From Actinomycetospora sp. (lineage in GTDB: Bacteria; Actinomycetota; Actinomycetes; Mycobacteriales; Pseudonocardiaceae), in assembly GCA_025925615.1 (NCBI GenBank), contig JAICLN010000019.1:1-20691 (forward strand): a stretch of DNA of 20,691 nucleotides. The letters run 5' to 3'. Of this stretch, positions 14,550-20,691 are shown one piece after another. Position 1 is the first letter of the stretch; every line of letters begins with the position of its first letter. The translations under genes were made by a program, and so were the position numbers. Below the pieces are notes generated by a model. That model worked only from the letters and a program-made list of their open reading frames with translations, was not told the DNA's origin and did no database searches.

Positions 14550-15512
14550 CTACCGCACCGACACCGCCGGCTCGGCGACCGCCGTGGCGTCGGCGACGCG
14601 CACCGGAACCGCCGGCTCCGTCGTCGCCGCCCACAGCCAGGCCGCCGCCGCCGTCGTCAGCATCGCGCCGAGCACGTGCAGCGCCACCAGGACCTCGGGC
14701 ACCCCGAGCGCGTACTGCACCCCGCCCACCGCGCCCTGCGCGAGCGTCACGAGCACCAGCACGCGGAAGCGCACCACGACCACGCGCGGCGCCCCCACCG
14801 CGTGCAGCAGGAACCCGAGCCCGGTGAGCAGGCCGAGGAAGACGGCCAACAGGTCCGCGTGCAACGTCGCCAGCTGCAGCACCGAGAGGGCGTCCAACCG
14901 CGGGGTCGAGGCGTCACCCGCGTGCGGCCCGGCCGACGTCACGAGCGTCCCGGCCACGAGCAGCGCCGTCAGCACCACCGCCGTCACCGACAGCAGCCCT
15001 CGCACCGCGCGCGGCACCGTCACCACCCGCGCCTCCGACTCCCGGTCCAGCGCCCACGCGTCCCGCGCCAGCAGCACGGCGAGCCACACGAGCGGCACGG
15101 ACACCAGGAAGTGGGGGGCGACGGTGTACCAGGCCAGCCCGGTGAGCACCGTGATCCCACCGAGCACCGCCTGCGCCACGACCCCGAGCGGCATCGCGCA
15201 CGCGAGCCACATCAACCGCCGTCGGCGGGGCCGGACGAACAGCGCCGCGATCACGCACAGCCCACAGACGATCACCAGCCCGATGCCGAGCAGGCGGTTG
15301 GAGAACTCGACCCACTGGTGCAGGGCCGCGACCTCGGGGTTCGGGGTGGGCACGAGGCTGCCGGGAAAGCACTCCGGCCAGGTGGGGCAGCCGAGCCCCG
15401 AGCCGGTCACCCGCACGACGGCCCCGGTGACGGCGATGCCGCCCTGCCCGATGACGGCGAGCACCGCGAGCACGCGCATGAGCACCGGGGGCGTCGACCA
15501 CCGTGTCGTCAC
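14550..15512 (-). CDS. ctaA: Heme A synthase
   Basis: This is a membrane oxygenase that converts the methyl group of heme O to the formyl group of heme A for cytochrome aa3. The protein has 320 residues and about eight hydrophobic helices. Heme-ligand histidines stand at H65 (HQWVEFSNR), H134 (VAPHFLVS), H218 (ATLHADLL) and H279 (ALHVLGAM). The extracellular cysteine pair C42/C48 (GCPTWPEC) matches the Bacillus-type arrangement. GPHAGD (about 195-200) is conserved. The GTG start at 15512 is supported by the helix boundary and a TAGGCT -10 hexamer seven bases upstream. There is no Shine-Dalgarno sequence, so the mRNA is probably leaderless. It works after CtaB. Confidence 0.95.
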   Translation of the reverse strand: MTTRWSTPPVLMRVLAVLAVIGQGGIAVTGAVVRVTGSGLGCPTWPECFPGSLVPTPNPEVAALHQWVEFSNRLLGIGLVIVCGLCVIAALFVRPRRRRLMWLACAMPLGVVAQAVLGGITVLTGLAWYTVAPHFLVSVPLVWLAVLLARDAWALDRESEARVVTVPRAVRGLLSVTAVVLTALLVAGTLVTSAGPHAGDASTPRLDALSVLQLATLHADLLAVFLGLLTGLGFLLHAVGAPRVVVVRFRVLVLVTLAQGAVGGVQYALGVPEVLVALHVLGAMLTTAAAAWLWAATTEPAVPVRVADATAVAEPAVSVR

Positions 15513-15519
15513 GGGGCCC

Positions 15520-15525
15520 AGCCTA
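15520..15525 (-). promoter_or_regulatory. Candidate -10 for leaderless ctaA transcript
   Basis: TAGGCT on the minus strand fits TANNNT. It is separated from the GTG (15512) by exactly seven bases, the distance that puts the transcription start at the start codon. The inverted repeat CCTAC/GTAGG (15522-15526, 15535-15539) overlaps it. No -35 match is visible. Confidence 0.5.
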
Positions 15526-15550
15526 CGACAGCCGGTAGGAGAACCACGGG

Positions 15551-16348
15551 TCAGTCCCAGCGCAGCGTGCGGGCCGCGGCGAACCCGGCCACGGCGGTCC
15601 AGACGACGAGCACCACCACCTGCGAGAGCGCGGGTGCGCCGCCGAGCAGCACCCCCCGCAGGCCCTCCGCCAGCGCCCCGCTGGGCAGCAGCCCGACGAC
15701 CGCGCCCAGCGGACCGGGCAGCTGGGCCGCCGGCACGACGATCCCGCCGACGAAGAGCAGCACGAACCAGACGACGTTGGCGATCACGAGCACGAGGTCG
15801 GCGCGCACCGCCCCGCCCAGCAGCAGCCCGCACGCGCCGAAGGCGGCGGCCCCGAGGACCACGAGCAGCAGCGCCCACCCGACGGCGGCGCCCTCGGGTC
15901 GCCAGCCCAGCAGCAGCGCGACCCCGCCGAGCACGACGACCTGGATCACGACGACGGCCGCCATCCCGCCCAGGCGGCCGGTCACCACCAGCCAGCGAGG
16001 GATCGCCGTGGAGGCGAGGCGGCGCATCAGCCCGTAGCGCCGGTCGAACCCGAGCGCGATCGCCTGGCTGGTGAAGCCGGTCGACATCATCGCCAGGGCC
16101 AGGACGGTGCCCAGGGCCGCGTTCACGCGCGGGTCCGGGAGCACGACGAGCCCGCGCAGCAGCGTGAGCCCGACCAGCAGGGCCAGCGGGATCACCAGCG
16201 TGAGCAGGAGCTGCTCGGAGTGGCGCAACGCGAGCACGGTCTCGGTGCGGGTGTGGACGGCGAGCATCCGGGCTCGGGAGCCGACGCCGGGGTCGGGCGT
16301 GAAGGTGCCGGTCGGGAAGGGGGTCCCGGGGGGCGTCGCGGCGCTCAC
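15551..16348 (-). CDS. ABC-2 type transporter permease
   Basis: The protein has 265 residues and about six membrane helices (for example LTLVIPLALLVGLTLL, AVVVIQVVVLGGVALLLGW, LVLVIANVVWFVLLFVGG). It has the ABC-2 feature of a conserved GFDRRYGLMRRL loop followed by LPSGALAEGLRGVL near the C-terminus. The GTG start at 16348 overlaps the ATPase stop as GTGA, so the two are coupled and form one exporter. The substrate is unknown; the pair is conserved next to ctaA and mptB in mycobacteria, which suggests a cell-envelope or respiration-related role, but this is inference. Confidence 0.9.
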   Translation of the reverse strand: MSAATPPGTPFPTGTFTPDPGVGSRARMLAVHTRTETVLALRHSEQLLLTLVIPLALLVGLTLLRGLVVLPDPRVNAALGTVLALAMMSTGFTSQAIALGFDRRYGLMRRLASTAIPRWLVVTGRLGGMAAVVVIQVVVLGGVALLLGWRPEGAAVGWALLLVVLGAAAFGACGLLLGGAVRADLVLVIANVVWFVLLFVGGIVVPAAQLPGPLGAVVGLLPSGALAEGLRGVLLGGAPALSQVVVLVVWTAVAGFAAARTLRWD

Positions 16349-17307
16349 GAGCGCAGCTCCCGCCCGGTGAGGTCGAGGAAGACGTCCTCCAGGCTGCGCC
16401 GGCCGACGCGGACGTCGTCGGCGAGGACGCCCTGGCGCGCGCACCACGCGGTGACCGCGGCGAGCACCTGCGGGTCGATGGCGCCCTCGACGGTGTAGTG
16501 CCCGGGCGGCCCCTCCGTGCTGGTGTGGCCCTCGGGCAGCACGCCGTCGAGCAGCTCGAGGTCCATCCCGGGGGCGGCGCGGAACCGCATGCGCTGCTCG
16601 GACCCGGTGGCGGTGAGCTCGTCGGGGGAACCGGCCGCGACGACCTTGCCGTGGTCGACGATGACGACGTCGTCGGCGAGCGCCTCGGCCTCCTGCATGA
16701 GGTGCGTGGTGAGCAGCACCGCCACGCCGTCGGCGCGCAGCGAGCGCACCAGCTCCCACACGAGCCGGCGGCCCTGCGGGTCGAGGCTCGCGGTGGGCTC
16801 GTCGAGAAACACCAGCTCCGGACGCCCGACGACGGCGCACGCGAGGCTCAGTCGCTGCTGCTGGCCGCCGGAGAGCCGCTTGTAGGGCAGCCGCGCGCAG
16901 GACTCGAGGCCCAGGATCCGCACCAGCCACCCGGTGTCGAGCGGGTGCGCGGAACAGGCGGCGACGAGGTCGAGCATCTCGCGCACCCGCACCATCGGGT
17001 AGGCGCCGCCGCCCTGCGGCATGACGCCCATCCGGGCCCGCAGCGCCTCGGGGGCGCCCGCGGGGTCCACGCCGAGCACCCGGACCGACCCCGACGTCCG
17101 CTCGCGGAAGCCCTCGCAGACCTCCACCGTCGTCGTCTTGCCGGCGCCGTTCGGGCCGAGGAGCGCGAGGACGCGGCCGTGGTGCAGGTCGAGGTCGAGC
17201 CCGTCGACGGCGGTCGTCTCCCCGTAGCGCACCACGAGGTCGCGCACCTCGACGGCCGGCTCGCCGGAGACGGAGCTCAGCGGAGCTCGACCCTCGATGC
17301 CGCCCAC
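16345..17307 (-). CDS. ABC transporter ATP-binding protein
   Basis: This is a cytosolic ATPase that pairs with the downstream permease. The protein has 320 residues. The motifs are in order: Walker A GPNGAGKTTT (51-60), Q-loop GVMPQGGG, signature LSGGQQQRLSLA, Walker B ELVFLDEPTASLD, and H-loop TTHLMQEAEALA. After residue 240 there is a C-terminal extension ending RRSLEDVFLDLTGRELRS, typical of drug/lipid exporters of the DrrA type. The start GTG 17307 is preceded by TACGCT seven bases away and no Shine-Dalgarno sequence, so I infer a leaderless mRNA. The mptB stop lies 65 bases upstream. Confidence 0.93.
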   Translation of the reverse strand: MGGIEGRAPLSSVSGEPAVEVRDLVVRYGETTAVDGLDLDLHHGRVLALLGPNGAGKTTTVEVCEGFRERTSGSVRVLGVDPAGAPEALRARMGVMPQGGGAYPMVRVREMLDLVAACSAHPLDTGWLVRILGLESCARLPYKRLSGGQQQRLSLACAVVGRPELVFLDEPTASLDPQGRRLVWELVRSLRADGVAVLLTTHLMQEAEALADDVVIVDHGKVVAAGSPDELTATGSEQRMRFRAAPGMDLELLDGVLPEGHTSTEGPPGHYTVEGAIDPQVLAAVTAWCARQGVLADDVRVGRRSLEDVFLDLTGRELRS

Positions 17308-17314
17308 ACCGCCC

Positions 17315-17320
17315 AGCGTA
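17315..17320 (-). promoter_or_regulatory. Candidate -10 for leaderless ABC ATPase transcript
   Basis: TACGCT on the minus strand fits TANNNT and sits seven bases from the GTG at 17307. It would give the ABC pair its own promoter inside the mptB-ctaA block. No -35 is recognisable. Confidence 0.45.
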
Positions 17321-17372
17321 GGGCGCGGCGAACCGGACAGCCGTGCACGGGTACGGCCGGACGGCGGCCCGC

Positions 17373-18992
17373 TCAGGAGACCTCCTCCCGGTCCGGCCCG
17401 GGCTCCGGCACGGCCGGGCGGCGGGGCGGGATCCGGGGGATGTTCCCGCGCGCGGCGAGCAGCGGGACGACCGCGACGGCGAGCGCGGCGAAGATCGCCA
17501 TCGGGAGCTGGTAGGCCCGGAAGGTGAAGTCGTTGCCGGTGGGCGGCACCAGCAGGGCGACCGCGGCACAGATGGCCACGGCGGCGCCGCGGACGCGGGG
17601 GGCGGTGACCGAGGCGGCGAGCGGGACCATCAGCCACAGCAGGTACCAGGGGTGCAGCACCGGCCCGGCGAGGAAGACCGCCCCGAACCCGTAGGCGACG
17701 CCCGCGACCGGGTGCAGCCGCCCGCGCAGCACCGCGAGCACGAGCAGCGCGCAGACGAGCGCCGAGACGCCGAGACCGGCCGAGCGGGTCAGCGAGAGCA
17801 CGGCGTCGGTGTGGTCCCCGAGGCCGAGCGCGATGCCGATCTGCCCGCCCAGCACGCCGAGGTCGGTGGTGACCGAGAGCCAGCTGCGCAGCAGGTTCGG
17901 CACCGAGAGCGCGGTGATCCACCCGAAGCCGAGCCCGGAGAGCACCGAGACGGCCCCGACGACGGCGAGCCCGGTCGCCGAGACGGCCGCGCCCCACCCG
18001 ACGAGGGCCTTGAGGCCGTCCCGGCCCCGCGGGTCGCGTCCGGCGGCCAGGCAGCGCTCGCGGGCGACGTGGGCGGCGAGGAAGGCCAGCGCGAGGATCG
18101 CCGGGATCTTCCCCGAGGCGCCGAGACCGATGATCACCGCACCGAGGAACCAGGACCGGCGGAACCCGATCTCGAGACCGAAGAAGACGACGCCGAGCAT
18201 GATCGCGTCGTTGTGGATGCCGGAGACCAGGTGGAAGAGCACCAGCGGGCTGATCGCCAGCCACAGCGCCGCGATCGGCTCCACCCCGGCGCGGCGCGCG
18301 AGGTGCGGCGCCGCCCAGATGACCAGGCCGATCCCGACGAGCGCGAGCACCCGGTGCAGGTAGACGCCGAGCACGATGTCGTCGCCCGCGATCGCGGTGA
18401 CCAGCCGCCCGAAGGTCAGGAAGCCCGGCCCGTACGGCGACGGCGTCGTCCGCCAGATCGTCGGGATGCTCGCGACCAGCGGGGAGTCGAGCCCGAGCGC
18501 CTGCGCGGCGCCGTAGACGTAGGGGTCGAACCCGCGCGAGACCACCTCGGCCTGCGAGAGGTAGCCGTAGACGTCGGTGGAGAACAGCGGGGGCGCGACG
18601 GCGAGCGGCGCGGCCCACATGACGAGGATGCGGGTCAGCTGGCGGAGCGTGAGCCGCACACGTCCGGGCCACGCCAGCCGGCCGAGCCACAGCCACGCCA
18701 GCACCACCATGCCCATGCCGACGTAGGCGACCGTGAGCGAGACCGTCGGCAGCCGGGCCGGCAGGCCGAGCACCCGGACGCCGAGCAGGGGGTTGTAGGC
18801 CGAGGCGGGCATGGCGCCGCACCCGAGCGCGCCGACCGCCATGAGCAGCGAGCCGGTGAACCCGAACCGGCGGCAGAAGCGCAACCGGCGGCGCTCGTCC
18901 GGGGTGGCGGGTGCCTCGACACCGCCGTCGGACGGTTCGGTCGCGGACGGCGAGGGCTCCTCGGAGGGCGCCGTCGGGACCGTCGCAGTCAC
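17373..18992 (-). CDS. mptB: Polyprenol-phosphate-mannose alpha-1,6-mannosyltransferase (MptB-like)
   Basis: This is a membrane glycosyltransferase of the GT-C fold that uses polyprenyl-phosphate mannose to extend the alpha-1,6-mannan backbone of lipomannan. The protein has 539 residues with many hydrophobic helices. A Pro/Ser-rich cytosolic N-terminus (1-35) is followed by membrane segments. The first outer loop carries FSTDVYGYLSQAEVVSRGFD (137-156) with the likely catalytic aspartate, then TTPSPYGPG (182-190) and SGIHNDAIMLG. GPVLHPWYLLWLMVPL lies near the C-terminal third. The GTG start at 18992 has a TATCGT -10 seven bases upstream. Its place beside sufR matches Rv1459c of M. tuberculosis. 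Exact acceptor specificity cannot be read from sequence. Confidence 0.9.
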   Translation of the reverse strand: MTATVPTAPSEEPSPSATEPSDGGVEAPATPDERRRLRFCRRFGFTGSLLMAVGALGCGAMPASAYNPLLGVRVLGLPARLPTVSLTVAYVGMGMVVLAWLWLGRLAWPGRVRLTLRQLTRILVMWAAPLAVAPPLFSTDVYGYLSQAEVVSRGFDPYVYGAAQALGLDSPLVASIPTIWRTTPSPYGPGFLTFGRLVTAIAGDDIVLGVYLHRVLALVGIGLVIWAAPHLARRAGVEPIAALWLAISPLVLFHLVSGIHNDAIMLGVVFFGLEIGFRRSWFLGAVIIGLGASGKIPAILALAFLAAHVARERCLAAGRDPRGRDGLKALVGWGAAVSATGLAVVGAVSVLSGLGFGWITALSVPNLLRSWLSVTTDLGVLGGQIGIALGLGDHTDAVLSLTRSAGLGVSALVCALLVLAVLRGRLHPVAGVAYGFGAVFLAGPVLHPWYLLWLMVPLAASVTAPRVRGAAVAICAAVALLVPPTGNDFTFRAYQLPMAIFAALAVAVVPLLAARGNIPRIPPRRPAVPEPGPDREEVS

Positions 18993-18999
18993 CTCGGGA

Positions 19000-19005
19000 A
19001 CGATA
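19000..19005 (-). promoter_or_regulatory. Candidate -10 for leaderless mptB transcript
   Basis: TATCGT on the minus strand fits TANNNT and lies exactly seven bases from the GTG at 18992. No Shine-Dalgarno sequence is evident. This is the third gene in a row with the same spacing. Confidence 0.5.
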
Positions 19006-19095
19006 CCGAGCGGCTCGTGGGCCTCGTGTCGACCCCGGCCGGGTGACCCGCGACACCCCCGCGGGCACCGGCTTTGCCGCCCGAGGACATATAGG

Positions 19096-19135
19096 CAAGA
19101 CTGGTGTTGTCAAAAGCCGGGACCGGGTCCATGAT
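19096..19135 (+). promoter_or_regulatory. suf operon promoter with candidate SufR operator
   Basis: TTGTCA (19107-19112), a 17-base spacer and CATGAT (19130-19135) form a good -35/-10 pair for sufR. The dyad CAAG-N6-GTTG (19096-19109) overlaps the -35 and differs by one base from CAAC-N6-GTTG, the form described for cyanobacterial SufR. Binding there would block RNA polymerase, which fits self-repression that is lifted when the SufR cluster is lost. Confidence 0.6.
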
Positions 19136-19173
19136 CGGGTTCGTGGACCGACGCAGCGGACGGAGGTGACGAC

Positions 19174-19977
19174 GTGGACGACCCACGGGACACGACCCAC
19201 GCCGAGCACACCAGTTCCGCGGCCGACGGCCGCACGAGGGACACGGTCGTGCGCCTGCTCCTGGAGCAGGGCCCGACGACGGCGGGTGTGCTCGCCGAGA
19301 CGTTGCGGCTCTCCGGCCCCGGGGTGCGCCGCCACCTCGACGCGCTCGTCGCCGAGGGCAGCGTCGTCACCCGGGACGCCCCCCAGGCGGGCCGCAAGCG
19401 CGGCCGGCCGGCCCGGCAGTTCCTCCTCACCGCCAGCGGGCGCGCCCGGGCGGGACGCGGGGAGGACGGCCCGGCCGAGCTCGCCGTGGCCGCGCTGCGT
19501 CGCCTCGGCGAGGCGGCCGGGGAGGACGCGGTGAAGGCCTTCGCCCGGGACCGGGTCCTCGCGATGGGGGGGGAGCACCGCGAGCACGTGCTCGCCGGCG
19601 CCGATCGCGCCGAGCGGGCCGCCCGGCTCGCCGGGGCGCTCACCGCCGAGGGCTACGCCGCGACCACCCGCGGCGCCGGGGCGCACGACGGCCTCGACGC
19701 CCGCGTCACGGGCGAGCAGCTCTGTCAGCACCACTGCCCGGTCGCCGACGTCGCCGCCGAGTTCCCGGCGCTGTGCGAGGCCGAGGCCGAGGTCTTCGCC
19801 GAACTGCTGGGCACCCACGTCCAGCGGCTGGCCACCATCGCGCGCGGCGACGCCGCGTGCACCACCCATGTCCCGGCGCAGCAGTCGCGCGGGGCGGAGC
19901 AGGACGACCAGACGGGCACCACTCCCGCCGTCACCACCGGTGCGGGGCCCGACGTCAAGGGAAGGCAGGTCGTATGA
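19174..19977 (+). CDS. sufR: SufR, iron-sulfur cluster-sensing repressor of the suf operon
   Basis: The protein has 267 residues. Residues 20-85 form a DeoR/MarR-like winged helix ([20 protein letters not shown], then [19 protein letters not shown], then [11 protein letters not shown]). The C-terminal part has cysteines C184 and C188 (LCQHHCP), C201 and C229, the expected ligands for an Fe-S cluster. SufR proteins repress suf genes when carrying the cluster. The GTG start at 19174 has GGAGG seven bases upstream. The stop overlaps the sufB start as ATGA, so the two are coupled. The tail after residue 235 is Gln/Thr/Gly-rich and probably disordered. M. tuberculosis Rv1460 is the recalled counterpart. 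Confidence 0.94.
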   Translation: MDDPRDTTHAEHTSSAADGRTRDTVVRLLLEQGPTTAGVLAETLRLSGPGVRRHLDALVAEGSVVTRDAPQAGRKRGRPARQFLLTASGRARAGRGEDGPAELAVAALRRLGEAAGEDAVKAFARDRVLAMGGEHREHVLAGADRAERAARLAGALTAEGYAATTRGAGAHDGLDARVTGEQLCQHHCPVADVAAEFPALCEAEAEVFAELLGTHVQRLATIARGDAACTTHVPAQQSRGAEQDDQTGTTPAVTTGAGPDVKGRQVV

Positions 19978-20691
19978 CCACCGCCGCGGAGCGGACCACG
20001 CCGCAGGAGCACCCCCAGAAGGAGGTGCTGACCCAGGAGGAGACCCTCGCCTCGCTGGGGAGCTACCAGTTCGGCTGGCACGACAGCGACGTGGCGGGCG
20101 CCAGCGCCCAGCGCGGGCTGAACGAGGCCGTCGTGCGGGACATCTCGTCGAAGAAGGACGAGCCCGACTGGATGCTCCAGCTGCGTCTCAAGGCGCTGGG
20201 CATGTTCGACAAGAAGCCGATGCCGCAGTGGGGCTCGGACCTGTCGGGGATCCACTTCGACAACATCAAGTACTTCGTCCGGTCGACGGAGAAGCAGGCG
20301 GCCACCTGGGACGACCTGCCCGCCGACATCAAGGACACCTACGACAAGCTCGGCATCCCCGAGGCCGAGAAGAGCCGTCTGGTCTCCGGCGTGGCCGCCC
20401 AGTACGAGTCCGAGGTCGTCTACCACCAGATCCGCGAGGACCTCGAGCAGCAGGGTGTCATCTTCATGGACACCGACACCGGGCTGCGCGAGCACCCGGA
20501 GCTGTTCGAGGAGTACTTCGGCTCGGTGATCCCGGCCGGGGACAACAAGTTCTCCGCGCTGAACTCCGCGGTGTGGTCCGGCGGCTCGTTCATCTACGTG
20601 CCCAAGGGCGTCCACGTGGACATCCCGCTGCAGGCCTACTTCCGGATCAACACCGAGAACATGGGCCAGTTCGAGCGGACGCTGATCATCG
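19974..20691 (+). CDS. sufB: Fe-S cluster assembly protein SufB, N-terminal part (runs off the window)
   Basis: SufB is the scaffold subunit of the SufBCD complex that builds Fe-S clusters. The first 239 residues are visible: [22 protein letters not shown] (shown as [11 protein letters not shown] and HDSDVAG), [54 protein letters not shown] and [20 protein letters not shown]. These match the conserved N-terminal half of SufB. The ATG at 19974 overlaps the sufR stop. No break is seen. Some mycobacterial SufB proteins carry an intein a little further on; that region lies beyond the window edge, so its presence cannot be judged. Confidence 0.95.
   Translation, partial: MTTAAERTTPQEHPQKEVLTQEETLASLGSYQFGWHDSDVAGASAQRGLNEAVVRDISSKKDEPDWMLQLRLKALGMFDKKPMPQWGSDLSGIHFDNIKYFVRSTEKQAATWDDLPADIKDTYDKLGIPEAEKSRLVSGVAAQYESEVVYHQIREDLEQQGVIFMDTDTGLREHPELFEEYFGSVIPAGDNKFSALNSAVWSGGSFIYVPKGVHVDIPLQAYFRINTENMGQFERTLII

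Noticed and set aside
16345..19869. Reading the ABC ATPase as part of a 1174-residue protein
   Set aside because: The upstream part is the wrong frame of mptB and sufR antisense. The ATPase domain begins naturally near GTG 17307.

Overview
The window is chromosomal DNA of a very GC-rich actinobacterium. Codons are strongly G/C-ending, GTG starts are common, and neighbouring genes often overlap by ATGA or GTGA. The gene order resembles Mycobacterium tuberculosis Rv1445c-Rv1461 as I recall it: devB/pgl, opcA, zwf, tal, tkt, ctaB, a variable stretch, qor, ctaA, two ABC genes, mptB, sufR, sufB. The extra pgi between tal and zwf, the MptB-type mannosyltransferase and the small lineage-specific genes suggest a relative of the mycolate and Pseudonocardiaceae actinomycetes. 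I do not assign a genus.

Layout. Positions 1-226 (-) hold the start of an Lrp/AsnC regulator. Positions 321-1811 (-) encode a MocR (GntR plus aminotransferase-like) regulator, divergent from a small one-helix membrane protein at 1913-2179 (+). The gap between these two carries five CCTGCCA-type direct repeats on one helical face. Positions 2180-2454 are a convergent gap with two 46-nt hairpin repeats. Positions 2455-10790 (-) are a sugar-phosphate operon read tkt, tal, pgi, zwf, opcA, pgl. It covers the oxidative and non-oxidative pentose phosphate pathway plus glucose-6-phosphate isomerase, and five of its six genes are directly adjacent or overlapping. A 426-bp palindrome-rich region (10791-11216) separates tkt from divergent ctaB (heme O synthase, 11217-12173). 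Positions 12174-13547 form a variable island: three copies of a 59-nt double-hairpin repeat, an AbiEi-like/Vsr-like nuclease-fold gene, then two more diverged copies. Positions 13548-18992 (-) hold qor, ctaA (heme A synthase), an ABC-2 exporter pair and mptB. Positions 19174 to the end (+) are sufR and the start of sufB, the Fe-S assembly operon.

How it works together. The sugar operon makes NADPH and pentose phosphates; OpcA supports the G6P dehydrogenase. CtaB and CtaA act in sequence to make heme A for the aa3 oxidase. SufR represses suf genes through an iron-sulfur cluster, and a candidate operator lies over the -35 of its own promoter.

Most genes are ordinary and well conserved. The least explained material is non-coding: the double-hairpin repeats around the nuclease-fold gene, the phased repeat array at the MocR locus, and the recurring TANNNT-N7-GTG arrangement that predicts leaderless mRNAs for ctaA, the ABC ATPase and mptB. 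I found no CRISPR array, rRNA, tRNA, transposase or phage gene.
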